DNA from: Salipiger pallidus
Lineage (GTDB): Bacteria; Pseudomonadota; Alphaproteobacteria; Rhodobacterales; Rhodobacteraceae
Length of the DNA stretch: 64,000 bases
Direction of reading: 5' to 3'
Assembly (NCBI RefSeq): GCF_014643635.1
Contig: NZ_BMJV01000001.1
Location: 1,094,830-1,158,829, forward strand
Within the stretch, counting starts at the first letter, position 1. Each line of letters starts with the position of its first letter. The notes beneath the pieces are model-generated. The model did not search any database. It saw only the letters and a list, made by a program, of their open reading frames with translations, and had not been told where the DNA came from. The translations under genes were made by a program, and so were the position numbers. Of this stretch, positions 1 through 8,136 are shown piece after piece.

Positions 1-2
1 CT

Positions 3-116
3 TTCCAGAAGATCATCGAAGGCGATCTGAACCCGACCACCGCATTCATGTCGGGCCGCCTGAAGATCGACGGAGACATGGGCGCCGCCATGCGCCTCGG
101 AGGAGTTCTGTCCTGA
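3..116 (+). CDS. SCP2 sterol-binding domain protein, 3' end only
   Basis: The reading frame enters from the left edge and stops at a TGA directly before the ATG of the next gene, so only the last 37 residues are visible. They contain the segment FMSGRLKIDGDMGAAM, which is typical of the C-terminal end of SCP2 (sterol carrier protein 2-like) lipid-binding domains. These small soluble proteins bind hydrophobic ligands; the ligand here is unknown. The zero-base gap to the downstream hydrolase suggests co-transcription. The family call is from this motif alone. Confidence 0.75.
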   Translation, partial: FQKIIEGDLNPTTAFMSGRLKIDGDMGAAMRLGGVLS

Positions 117-1088
117 ATGCTGCCTGACGCCCCGTTCCATGCCGAGCTGGCGGAAGGCCCCGAGGGCGCCCGCGGCTTCTGGCTGACGACCGATGATTCC
201 CTGCGCATCCGCGTGGCCCACTACCCGGGCCCCGAAACGGCGCGGGGCACGGTGCTGTTCTTCCCTGGGCGCACCGAATACGTCGAGAAGTATGGGCGCG
301 TCGCGGCGGATTTCGCTGACAGGGGCTATCACACTTTCGCGGTGGACTGGCGCGGCCAGGGGCTTGCGGACCGCATGCTCGGGGATCGCCGGGCGGGGCA
401 CGTGAACCTCTTCCGCGATTACCAGCGCGACGTGCGTGCCATGGTCGAGGCGGCACAAGCGCTGGCCCTGCCCAAGCCGTGGTTCGTCGCCGGCCATTCC
501 ATGGGTGGGTGCATCGCGCTGCGGGCGCTGACGGACGGGCTCGAGGTGTCCGCAGCGGCCTTCACCGGCCCCATGTGGGGCATCCGCATGCCCGCTCCCC
601 TGCGTCCTGCCGCATGGGCCCTTGGCTGGTCCAGCGCGAGGTTCGGGCTGGGGCACGTATACGCGCCTTCGACCGGACCGAACAGCTACGTGGCCAGCGC
701 CGCTTTCCTTGGCAACCTGCTCACCCGGGACGAGGACGGCTGGAATTACATGGTGCGGCAGGTGTCCGATTTGCCCGAGCTGCAGTTAGGCGGGCCGTCC
801 CTGCGCTGGCTGCACGAGGCGCTTGGTGAATGTGCGGCGCTGTCGCGCCTGCGCTCGCCCGCCATCCCCGCCATCACCTTCGTGGGCAGCAACGAACGCA
901 TCGTCGACGTGCCGCGCATCGCGGCACGCATGGCCGCCTGGCCCGGAGGCCAGCTCGAGACCGTGGCGGGGGGCGAACACGAGGTGCTGATGGAAGACGC
1001 GGTGACCCGGGGCCGCATCATCAGCCAGATAGTGCAGGTCTTCGAGAAGGCTGGCGGCGGGACTGGCGAGGTTCAGCACATCGCCTGA
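117..1088 (+). CDS. Alpha/beta hydrolase, lysophospholipase / monoacylglycerol lipase-like
   Basis: A 323-residue alpha/beta-hydrolase. The nucleophile elbow GHSMGG is visible about one third into the chain, preceded by the oxyanion-side strand VLFFPGRTEYVEKYGR, which is the pattern of the PldB / monoacylglycerol lipase subgroup. A late Asp (IVDVPRI) and His (GGEHEVL) complete the likely catalytic triad. It probably cleaves lysophospholipids or monoacylglycerols; the substrate is inference. The ATG directly follows the stop of the SCP2-domain gene, which fits a lipid-related operon. No signal peptide is seen, so it should be cytoplasmic. Confidence 0.85.
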   Translation: MLPDAPFHAELAEGPEGARGFWLTTDDSLRIRVAHYPGPETARGTVLFFPGRTEYVEKYGRVAADFADRGYHTFAVDWRGQGLADRMLGDRRAGHVNLFRDYQRDVRAMVEAAQALALPKPWFVAGHSMGGCIALRALTDGLEVSAAAFTGPMWGIRMPAPLRPAAWALGWSSARFGLGHVYAPSTGPNSYVASAAFLGNLLTRDEDGWNYMVRQVSDLPELQLGGPSLRWLHEALGECAALSRLRSPAIPAITFVGSNERIVDVPRIAARMAAWPGGQLETVAGGEHEVLMEDAVTRGRIISQIVQVFEKAGGGTGEVQHIA

Positions 1089-1111
1089 CCGTTTGCGGGC
1101 CCGCCCCTTGT

Positions 1112-1271
1112 CGGGACTGTCCATTGCCGGGACTGCCCTTTGACCGGACTGCCCTTTGCCAAGCCTCGACCTTATCAGGCTTGTGTTCTGATCAACCGTC
1201 TTATGTCCTGCCCGGCGCGGGCCGTCACCGGCGCCGGGCCTTCCCCCGCCCAGAGTCTTCCCCCGCCCTGA
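1112..1271 (+). repeat. Short tandem repeats in the hydrolase/exonuclease gap
   Basis: Two groups of direct repeats are seen. At about 1112-1160 there are three imperfect 16-17 bp copies beginning CGGGACTG or CGGACTG and ending in a TTGCC/TTGAC element. At about 1241-1271 there are two copies of a 16 bp unit containing CTTCCCCCGCCC. No coding function is visible. They look like local slippage duplications. Confidence 0.6.
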
Positions 1272-1292
1272 GCTGGCGCTATGTCAGCCGGC

Positions 1293-2330
1293 ATGAGCGA
1301 CGTTCTGACCTTTACGGACCGGGGCATCTACTGCCCGGCAGGCGATTTCCACATCGACCCGTGGCGCCCGGTGGACCGGGCGCTGATCACTCATGGCCAT
1401 TCCGACCACGCCCGCCCCGGCCATGGCGCCTATCTCGCCACGGAGGGCGCCGCCCCGGTGATCCGCCATAGGCTGGGGGCTGACATCACGCTCGAGACCA
1501 TCCGCTATGGCGAGGAACGGCGCATCGGCAGAGCCACCGTCAGCTTCCATCCCGCCGGGCATATCCCCGGTTCGGCGCAGGTGCGCGTGGAGGTGGGCGG
1601 CGAGGTCTGGGTGGTCTCTGGCGATTACAAGCTGGCGCCGGACGGACTGTGCGAGACGTTCGAGCCCATCCGCTGCCACGCCTTCATCACCGAATGCACT
1701 TTCGGCCTGCCGGTGTTCAAATGGGCCCCGCAGGCGCAGGTTGCTGCCGAGATCAACGACTGGTGGGCCGATTGCGCCGCCTCAGGGCGGACCGCGATGC
1801 TGGGGGCTTATTCGCTCGGCAAGGCTCAGCGCCTCCTCGCGCTGGTCGATCCGGGCATCGGGCCCATCCTCACCCATGGCGCGGTCGAAAACACCAACGA
1901 AGTGCTCCGCGCGCAAGGCTATACCCTGCCGCGCACGTTGCGGGTGACGCCGGATCTGGACCCCAAACACCACATGAAACAGCACGGGGGCGCGCTGGTG
2001 ATCGCGCCGCCCTCGGCGCTTGGCACGCCATGGGCGCGGCGCTTCGGCGCGGTGTCGGCGGGGGTCGCCTCGGGGTGGATGCGCATGCGCGGAGTGCGGC
2101 GGCGGCGCGGCGCGGACCGGGGCTTCGTGCTGTCGGACCATGCCGACTGGGCCGAGCTGCAGACCGCCATCCGCGAGACCGGCGCAGAGCGCATTTTTGC
2201 AACTCACGGCTACACCGAGATCTTTTCGCAGTGGCTTGCCTCCGAAGGCTATGACGCCAAGGTCGTGCCCACCGAGTTCGGCACCGAAGATGACAGTGCC
2301 GAAGGCGACAGCCACGGGGACGCCGCATGA
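1293..2330 (+). CDS. Ligase-associated DNA exonuclease (MBL-fold, beta-CASP-like)
   Basis: A 345-residue metallo-beta-lactamase-fold protein of the family described as ligase-associated DNA exonuclease (TIGR04122-type). The metal-binding motif HGHSDHA lies about 30 residues in, after the family signature LTFTDRGIYC and a DPWRPVDRA segment; a late SDHADW and THGYTEIF provide the remaining metal and active-site positions. An upstream in-frame ATG at 1281 would add MSAG; 1293 was chosen because family members begin just before the LTFTDRGIYC strand, but no clear Shine-Dalgarno site separates the two. The stop overlaps the ATG of the ligase by 4 bases, so the two are translationally coupled and probably act in one DNA repair step. 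Confidence 0.88.
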   Translation: MSDVLTFTDRGIYCPAGDFHIDPWRPVDRALITHGHSDHARPGHGAYLATEGAAPVIRHRLGADITLETIRYGEERRIGRATVSFHPAGHIPGSAQVRVEVGGEVWVVSGDYKLAPDGLCETFEPIRCHAFITECTFGLPVFKWAPQAQVAAEINDWWADCAASGRTAMLGAYSLGKAQRLLALVDPGIGPILTHGAVENTNEVLRAQGYTLPRTLRVTPDLDPKHHMKQHGGALVIAPPSALGTPWARRFGAVSAGVASGWMRMRGVRRRRGADRGFVLSDHADWAELQTAIRETGAERIFATHGYTEIFSQWLASEGYDAKVVPTEFGTEDDSAEGDSHGDAA

Positions 2331-3919
2331 AGGCCTTTGCCACCCTTTTCACCGCCATCGACCAGAGCACAAAAACCACGGTCAAGACCGCCGCGCTGGC
2401 CGAGTATTTCCGCACCGCCCCGGCGCAGGACAAGCTGTGGTGCGTCGCGCTGTTCTCGGGCCGCCGCCCAAAACGCGCGGTGACCACGACACAGCTGCGC
2501 GAATGGGCTGCCGAGCGCGCCGGGCTGCCGCTCTGGCTGGTCGAGGAAAGCTACCCGGTGGTAGGCGATCTGGCAGAGACCATCGCCCTGATCCTGCCCC
2601 CCGCGCAGCATGAGGGCGACGCCAGCCTCACCACATGGATCGAGGGGCTACTGGAATACCCCGCGCTGGATCTCGAAACCCGCAAGGCCCGTATCCTAGA
2701 GGCGTGGGACCAGCTCGATGAGACCGGGCGGTTCCTCTTCAACAAGCTCATCACCGGGGGCTTTCGCATCGGCATCAGCCGCAAGCTGATGACCCGCGCG
2801 CTGGCGCAGGCCACCGGGCAGGACGAAGCAGCCATGGCCCTGCGTCTGATGGGCGACTGGACGCCGCAGAGTACTTCGTGGGAGCGGCTCATCGAGAACC
2901 CCACACCCGAAGAGGACGACAGCCGACCCTACCCTTTCTACCTCGCTTACCAGTTAGAGACGGCGCCCGGGGATCTGGGCAACCCGCACGATTGGCAGGC
3001 GGAATGGAAGTGGGACGGCATCCGCGGCCAGCTGATCCTGCGCGGCGGCGCACACCACGTCTGGTCCCGTGGCGAAGAGCTGATGACTGACCGTTTTCCG
3101 GAACTCGCCCGCGCACTGGATTTCCTTCCCGAAGGCCTAGTCTTCGACGGCGAAATCGTCGCGTGGGACGGCACGCAGCCTCTGCCCTTCAACACGCTTC
3201 AGCCGCGCATCGGGCGCAAAACCGTACCGAAGAAGCTGCTCAGGGACGCGCCCGTGGTGCTGCTGGCCTACGATCTGCTCGAGGCAGACGGCACGGACCT
3301 GAGGGACACGCCACTCAAGAAACGTCGCGCCCGACTGGATCAGCTTCTCGAGGGCCTGCCACCTGACGCCCCGGTACGCCCGTCCCCGGTAATCGGCTTT
3401 GACGACTGGGAGGCGCTTGCGCAGGTCCGCGCCACCGCGCGCGAGGAACGCGCCGAGGGGCTGATGCTCAAACGCCTTGATGCACCCTACCTTGCGGGGC
3501 GCAAGAAGGGCGACTGGTGGAAATGGAAGCTCGATCCGCTGACCGTCGATGCGGTGATGATCTATGCTCAGCAGGGCAGCGGACGGCGGGCGAACCTCTT
3601 TACCGACTTCACCTTCGCGGCATGGAACGGCAATGAACTGGTACCCTTCACCAAGGCTTATTCAGGGCTCACCGACGCAGAGTTCAACCGCATCACGGCT
3701 TGGGTGCGCCGCAACACGCAGCAGCGCTTCGGCCCGGTGCGGCAGGTAAAGCCCGAACTGGTGTTCGAGATCGCCTTCGAGGGCATCCAGCCCTCGCCCC
3801 GCCACAAGTCCGGGCTGTCCCTGCGGTTCCCCCGCATGGCGCGCTGGCGCGAGGACAAGCCCGCGCAGGAGGCCAACACTCTGGACGACCTGCGCGAGAT
3901 GCTGGCGCTATACGGCTAA
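2327..3919 (+). CDS. ATP-dependent DNA ligase (ligase-associated DNA damage response type)
   Basis: A 530-residue ATP-dependent DNA ligase. An N-terminal helical DNA-binding domain covers about residues 1-200. The nucleotidyltransferase motif I is EWKWDGIR with the adenylated lysine at about residue 228; motif III is LVFDGEIVAWD, motif IV EGLMLKRLDAPY, and motif V DWWKWKLDPLTVDAVM. The C-terminal OB domain ends with FPRMARWREDKP. Length and organisation match the bacterial TIGR04120-type ligase, a second ligase beside NAD-dependent LigA. It overlaps the exonuclease by ATGA. The usual operon partners, an Lhr-like helicase and the PdeM-type phosphoesterase, do not follow; a broken gene converges on it 2 bases after its stop. 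Confidence 0.92.
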   Translation: MKAFATLFTAIDQSTKTTVKTAALAEYFRTAPAQDKLWCVALFSGRRPKRAVTTTQLREWAAERAGLPLWLVEESYPVVGDLAETIALILPPAQHEGDASLTTWIEGLLEYPALDLETRKARILEAWDQLDETGRFLFNKLITGGFRIGISRKLMTRALAQATGQDEAAMALRLMGDWTPQSTSWERLIENPTPEEDDSRPYPFYLAYQLETAPGDLGNPHDWQAEWKWDGIRGQLILRGGAHHVWSRGEELMTDRFPELARALDFLPEGLVFDGEIVAWDGTQPLPFNTLQPRIGRKTVPKKLLRDAPVVLLAYDLLEADGTDLRDTPLKKRRARLDQLLEGLPPDAPVRPSPVIGFDDWEALAQVRATAREERAEGLMLKRLDAPYLAGRKKGDWWKWKLDPLTVDAVMIYAQQGSGRRANLFTDFTFAAWNGNELVPFTKAYSGLTDAEFNRITAWVRRNTQQRFGPVRQVKPELVFEIAFEGIQPSPRHKSGLSLRFPRMARWREDKPAQEANTLDDLREMLALYG

Positions 3920-3921
3920 GG

Positions 3922-4560
3922 TCAGGCAAAGGAGCCCACCAGCCCCACCGTGCCGCCTATGCCGGCCACCGTCACGTTGCACGAGGTGTCGCCCGAGGAC
4001 ACCTCGACGGTCTCGCCCGCGTCGACCGACTGCGTGGTCCAGCCGTACACCGAGGCGCGGGCAGCGCTGCCCTCAGCCGCCAGGGACGGCACGAAGACGA
4101 CAGCCTCTCGGCCTGCACCGGCGTCTCGCCCATTCCAAGGCCATTCTCGGGGGCCTCGGTCTGCGCGGCGTCATCGCCCCCGGCATCCTGTTCTCCCTGT
4201 TCCGTGTCGGCGTCGTCCGACTGATCCACGTCCCACTGTCCGGCGCCTGCCTCCCCGGCACCGGCCCCCGCCTCTTAAGCCATCCCGCAGTCGGCCCCGA
4301 GGGTCACCGTGCCCTTGGCCAGCTCCATCACCACAACGCTGCAATCGGCCTCGCCCGTGCTCACCATGGTCGCGCCGCCCGACCCGAGGCTCACGTCCCT
4401 GCCGTTCACCCGCAGCCGCGCGGCCACACCCGCCGTGCCCAGCCACGACACGACACGACACGACACGAACGCACCGCGCCGCCCCATTGCAAGGCGAGCG
4501 GCGATTGCGCCCGCACCCAAGAATGCAGCCGGAAGTCGGTGCCACGCCAAACCGCCGCAC
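3922..4560 (-). pseudogene. Decayed gene of unknown function (two Cys-containing repeats)
   Basis: Three coding-like pieces lie in order on the minus strand but in different frames. Piece one (about 4560-4470) reads GTDFRLHSWVRAQSPLALQW. Piece two reads LRVNGRDVSLGSGGATMV then CSVVVMELAKGTVTLGADCG and ends in TAA at 4275-4277. In the same frame after that stop an acidic Gly/Ala/Asp/Glu linker continues to about 4110. Piece three, one frame off, reads AVVFVPSLAAEG, then TVEVSSGDTSCNVTVAGIGG and a TGA at 3922. The second and third pieces resemble each other (CSVVV..GTV / CNVTV..GTV), suggesting two homologous beta domains in the parent. Frame changes fall at a pentanucleotide repeat (4444-4468) and near 4105. 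A 91-residue open piece (4275-4550) could be called as a gene on its own. The parent family is not recognised. Confidence 0.6.
4444..4468. repeat. Pentanucleotide tandem repeat, CACGA x5
   Basis: Five perfect copies of CACGA (TCGTG on the minus strand) lie inside the broken minus-strand gene. The reading frame upstream of the repeat and the one downstream differ by exactly what loss of one unit (or gain of two) would repair. This is the layout of a slippage-prone microsatellite, either the cause of inactivation or a reversible switch. Confidence 0.85.
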
Positions 4561-4641
4561 TGCCAAATTCGCGCCGCGCCATTGCCTTGCAGGGGCGTGC
4601 GACCCTATGTCTGAGGACAAACACTGCATGCGAGGACCAAG

Positions 4642-6468
4642 ATGACGTTCGCCTTTTCCCACACCAGCCCCGTTCGGGACGCCAATGCCTCTGCCGGAGG
4701 CCGCGATCTGGGCGCCCTGCCCGAGTGGGATCTGTCCGATCTCTACCCCTCCCAGGACGCCGCCGAACTGAAGCGCGATCTCGACTGGCTCGAGGATGCC
4801 TGCGCCCGCTTCTCCGAGGATTTCGAAGGCAAGATCGCCGGGCTCTCCCCCGAGGGTTTCCTCGACATGGTCAAGCGCCACGAGCGGATCGAGGCGGTGG
4901 GCGGACGCCTGATGTCCTACGCGGGCCTGCGCTACTACCAGCAAACCACCGATGCGGAACGCGCCAAGTTCCTCTCGGACCTGCAGGAAAAGGTGACGAT
5001 CTACACCACACCGCTGGTTTTCTTCACCCTGGAGCTCAACACCCTCGAGGATGACGCCTACGCCGCGCTCTTCGAGGATGCGGACCTCGCCCGCTACAAG
5101 CCTGCCTTCGACCGCGTCCGCGCAATGAAGCCCTACCAGCTCTCGGATGAGCTGGAACACTTCCTGCATGACATGGGCGTCGTCGGGGATGCTTGGATGA
5201 AGCTCTTCGACGAGACGATCTCGGGCCTCGTGTTCACGATCGGAGGCGAGGAAGTCGGCATCGAGACCGCTCTCACCGAGCTCACCGAACAGGACCGGTC
5301 GCGCCGCGAGGCCGCCGCCCATGAGCTTGCCCGCGTCTTTGGCGAGAACATCCGCACCTTTGCCCGCGTCCATAACACGCAGGCCAAGGAAAAGGAGATC
5401 ATGGACCGTTGGCGGGGCATGCCTTCGGCCCAGATGGGCCGCCACCTCAGCAACGACGTGGAACCCGAGGTGGTCGAGGCGCTGCGCGACGCGGTGGTGA
5501 ACGCCTACCCGCGCTTGTCGCACCGCTACTATGCGCTTAAGGCGAAATGGCTCGGGCTCGACACCATGCAGGTTTGGGACCGTAACGCACCCCTGCCCAT
5601 GGAATCCGACCGCATCGTCGGCTGGGACGAGGCCCGCAACACCGTGATGGACGCCTACGAAGGCTTCGATCCACGCATGTCCGAGATCGCCGAGCCGTTT
5701 TTCACCAAGGGCTGGATCGACGCCGCGGTGACGCAAGGCAAGGCCCCCGGCGCCTTCGCCCACCCCACGGTAACCGATGTGCACCCCTACGTGATGCTCA
5801 ACTACCTTGGCAAACCGCGTGACGTGATGACCCTCGCGCACGAGCTGGGCCATGGCGTCCACCAGGTGCTGGCGGCGGGCCAGGGCGAAATGCTCGCCTC
5901 CACGCCCCTCACCCTGGCGGAAACCGCGTCGGTTTTCGGCGAGATGCTGACCTTCCGGTCCATGCTCGACCGCACCACCGACCCCAAGGAGCGCAAGGTC
6001 CTGCTCGCAGGCAAGGTCGAGGACATGATCAACACGGTGGTCCGCCAGATCGCCTTCTACGATTTCGAATGCAAACTGCACGAGGCGCGCCGCGGCGGGG
6101 AACTCACCCCTGACGACATCAACGCCCTGTGGATGTCGGTACAGGCCGAAAGCCTCGGGCCCGTCTTCGAGTACATGCCGGGATACGAGACCTTCTGGGC
6201 CTACGTTCCTCACTTCGTGCACTCGCCCTTCTACGTCTACGCCTATGCCTTCGGCGACGGCCTGGTGAACGCGCTCTACGCCGAGTTCCAGCAAAACCCC
6301 GATGGCTTCCAGGACAAGTACTTCGAGATGCTCAAGGCTGGCGGCTCCAAGCATCACAGCGACCTGCTGGCACCCTTCGGCCTCGATGCGTCCGATCCCA
6401 AGTTCTGGGACAAGGGCCTGTCGATGATCGAAGGCTTCATCGACGAACTCGAAGCCATGGAAGACTGA
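4642..6468 (+). CDS. pepF: M3 family oligoendopeptidase F
   Basis: A 608-residue zinc metallopeptidase of the M3 family (PepF/M3 clade). The zinc motif HELGH is at about residues 400-404 in LAHELGHGVHQV, with the third ligand Glu in the following LAETASVFGEM segment. The N-terminal helical part (EWDLSDLYPSQDAAEL) is characteristic of this clade. It degrades medium-size peptides in the cytoplasm. It stands alone, downstream of the decayed minus-strand gene, whose 5' end lies in the pepF promoter region. No signal peptide or truncation is seen. Confidence 0.94.
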   Translation: MTFAFSHTSPVRDANASAGGRDLGALPEWDLSDLYPSQDAAELKRDLDWLEDACARFSEDFEGKIAGLSPEGFLDMVKRHERIEAVGGRLMSYAGLRYYQQTTDAERAKFLSDLQEKVTIYTTPLVFFTLELNTLEDDAYAALFEDADLARYKPAFDRVRAMKPYQLSDELEHFLHDMGVVGDAWMKLFDETISGLVFTIGGEEVGIETALTELTEQDRSRREAAAHELARVFGENIRTFARVHNTQAKEKEIMDRWRGMPSAQMGRHLSNDVEPEVVEALRDAVVNAYPRLSHRYYALKAKWLGLDTMQVWDRNAPLPMESDRIVGWDEARNTVMDAYEGFDPRMSEIAEPFFTKGWIDAAVTQGKAPGAFAHPTVTDVHPYVMLNYLGKPRDVMTLAHELGHGVHQVLAAGQGEMLASTPLTLAETASVFGEMLTFRSMLDRTTDPKERKVLLAGKVEDMINTVVRQIAFYDFECKLHEARRGGELTPDDINALWMSVQAESLGPVFEYMPGYETFWAYVPHFVHSPFYVYAYAFGDGLVNALYAEFQQNPDGFQDKYFEMLKAGGSKHHSDLLAPFGLDASDPKFWDKGLSMIEGFIDELEAMED

Positions 6469-6604
6469 CGCCTGCAAGTCGGTTCCAGTGCGCCCGGGAG
6501 TCCCCGTCCCGGGCGCACCCTGTCCTTCTTCTCTTTCCAAAACCGCAGGTGTCGGCAGGCCTCCACCGGCCCAAGCATTGACATGACGCGCGACGCCGCC
6601 GCCA

Positions 6605-6633
6605 TTGACTTGGCGGGGCAGCGCACAAACATC
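6605..6633 (+). promoter_or_regulatory. Possible sigma70 promoter of the small membrane protein gene
   Basis: TTGACT, a 17-base spacer and AACATC. The -35 is good and the -10 weak. A start near 6640 would leave only the ATGs at 6649 and 6661 usable, which supports the short form of the downstream protein. Confidence 0.4.
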
Positions 6634-6660
6634 TGTCCTTCCTCGAGAATGGACCCACAG

Positions 6661-6966
6661 ATGCCCCGCCGCAGCTTCAAGCAGATGACCCGACGCTTCC
6701 TCGTCCGCGTACGCCGCCGCGTGCCGCCGGGCTTACGCCTGCTTCTCGGCGCACTGCTGATGGTAGGAGGCGTCTTCGGCTTCCTGCCCATCTTGGGCTT
6801 TTGGATGATTCCCCTCGGCGTCGCCGTGGCCGCGCTCGACGTGGTGCCGCTCTGGCGCGCCGGACTGCGCCGCGCCGGCATCTTCGGTGGTGACGAAAAG
6901 GACCAGACGCACCCCGAAGCGCGAACCAGACCGCGGCCCGCCAAAAGTCAGAAACCAACCGACTAA
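6661..6966 (+). CDS. Small membrane protein, PGPGW/YkvA-like putative transmembrane family
   Basis: A 101-residue protein with one or two hydrophobic helices (LLLGALLMVGGVFGFLPILG and MIPLGVAVAALDVVP), a strongly basic N-terminus and a charged Pro-rich tail. The GFLPILGFWMIPLG segment is shared by a widespread small alphaproteobacterial membrane protein that is sometimes mislabelled as a tryptophan synthase-related protein; the true function is unknown. In-frame ATGs exist at 6583 and 6649; 6661 is preferred from the putative promoter and from family start position, but this is uncertain. Confidence 0.7.
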   Translation: MPRRSFKQMTRRFLVRVRRRVPPGLRLLLGALLMVGGVFGFLPILGFWMIPLGVAVAALDVVPLWRAGLRRAGIFGGDEKDQTHPEARTRPRPAKSQKPTD

Positions 6967-7089
6967 GCGTCAGGCCCCCACGGGCCCGAGGCAAGGCTCA
7001 TGCCGCAGGCGAGACGACCTGTGCGTCAGCGCCTGCGCTTCGCCGCACGGCCTCGTTCCGCGAACAAGCCGCCCTTGCCCAACATGATC

Positions 7090-7125
7090 TGACAAAGCCG
7101 CCGCGGCCTTGCAGGCTGCGGCGGC
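7090..7125 (-). terminator. Hairpin downstream of the DksA/TraR-type gene
   Basis: GCCGCCGC pairs perfectly with GCGGCGGC (7097-7104 with 7118-7125); on the minus strand the stem is followed by TTTG. It lies 17 bases beyond the stop of the minus-strand zinc-finger gene. It is a plausible intrinsic terminator with a short U tract. Confidence 0.5.
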
Positions 7126-7141
7126 CAGCATCTGCTCCGGC

Positions 7142-7411
7142 TCACTTCAGCTGCGAATCCTTCGACCCACGCCGGTTGAAACCACCGCGCGCCTTGAAGG
7201 TGCCGTCCCGCTCTTGCTGACAGTCGATGCACAGCTTCACTCCCGGCCGCGCAAGGCGGCGGGCCTCGGGGATCTCTTCACCACATTCTGCGCATTCGGT
7301 CAGGCTCTCGCCCACCGGCTGAGACCGGGCGCGCATGCGCTCCAGCTCCTCGGAAATCGATGCTTCGATCTGTTCGTTCACCGCTCCGTCGCGGCTCCAG
7401 CCTCCGGCCAT
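7142..7411 (-). CDS. DksA/TraR family C4 zinc-finger protein
   Basis: An 89-residue protein. The C4 zinc finger is CAECGEEIPEARRLARPGVK with CIDCQ completing it, the standard DksA/TraR C-terminal domain. The short N-terminal helix (EASISEELERMRARS) lacks the long coiled coil of full DksA, so it belongs to the short TraR-like group thought to bind the RNA polymerase secondary channel. The start was set by a strong AGGAGGTG five bases before the ATG at 7411; longer in-frame extensions lack this. The target promoters cannot be inferred. Confidence 0.87.
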   Translation of the reverse strand: MAGGWSRDGAVNEQIEASISEELERMRARSQPVGESLTECAECGEEIPEARRLARPGVKLCIDCQQERDGTFKARGGFNRRGSKDSQLK

Positions 7412-7532
7412 GGCAGCACCTCCTGAATGGCAAGGATATGCCGATGCGCCGAACGGTTCCAGCCCCCACGCCTCACCAGAAGTTGACATCGGCGGCACCA
7501 CGCTATCATTCCCCTAGCAAGGAGACCTGCCC

Positions 7533-8060
7533 ATGCCCCGCTTCATCGCCCCCTTCGCCCTCGCTGCCATCACCGCCTTTGCGGCGCTGCCCGTGGCCGC
7601 CTCCGACGGCTTCACCTTCGACAGCATCGACGGCGGTACTATCGACACAGGCGACTGGCAGGGCCAGCCGGTGCTCGTGGTCAACACCGCCTCGCGCTGC
7701 GGCTTCACCCCACAATTCGACGGGCTTCAGGAGCTCTATGACCGCTACCGCGACGAGGGACTCGTGGTGCTTACCGTGCCGTCGAACGATTTCCGGCAGG
7801 AACTGGGCTCCGAACAGGAAGTGAAGGACTTCTGCGAGCTGAACTTCGACCTCGACATGCCGATGACCACGATCACCCATGTCACCGGCACCGACGCGCA
7901 CCCACTTTACCAGTGGCTCGCGGACGAAGGCTTCACACCCGGCTGGAACTTCAACAAGGCGCTCATCGGCCCCGATGGCAGCTTCGTGAGCGGCTGGGGC
8001 GCTGCCACCAAACCGATGTCGAACGCGATCACCTCGAAGATCGAGGCGCTGCTGGACTGA
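7533..8060 (+). CDS. Secreted glutathione peroxidase-like thiol peroxidase
   Basis: A 175-residue glutathione peroxidase with an apparent Sec signal peptide (about residues 1-23, ending AASDG), so it likely acts in the periplasm. The peroxidatic Cys is at about residue 56 in ASRCGFTPQF. The WNFNK motif carries the Trp and Asn of the catalytic tetrad. The Gln normally found in the NQF motif is replaced: the segment reads PSNDF, with Asp at about residue 86. The likely role is hydroperoxide removal with thioredoxin- or glutathione-like donors; the electron donor in the periplasm is unknown. SD AAGGAG precedes the ATG. Confidence 0.9.
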   Translation: MPRFIAPFALAAITAFAALPVAASDGFTFDSIDGGTIDTGDWQGQPVLVVNTASRCGFTPQFDGLQELYDRYRDEGLVVLTVPSNDFRQELGSEQEVKDFCELNFDLDMPMTTITHVTGTDAHPLYQWLADEGFTPGWNFNKALIGPDGSFVSGWGAATKPMSNAITSKIEALLD

Positions 8061-8136
8061 CCATTCGACGGCCCGTCAGCAGCACCACATCCCGGTCCGC
8101 CGGACGTCACCCTCGCAAGACGCTCTACCGGCCCGC

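Noticed and set aside
4171..6540. A 789-residue minus-strand open frame opposite pepF
   Set aside because: It is antisense to a clear M3 peptidase in a GC-rich genome; its sequence is low complexity and has no family features. Only the part beyond pepF (3922-4560) contains coding-like pieces.
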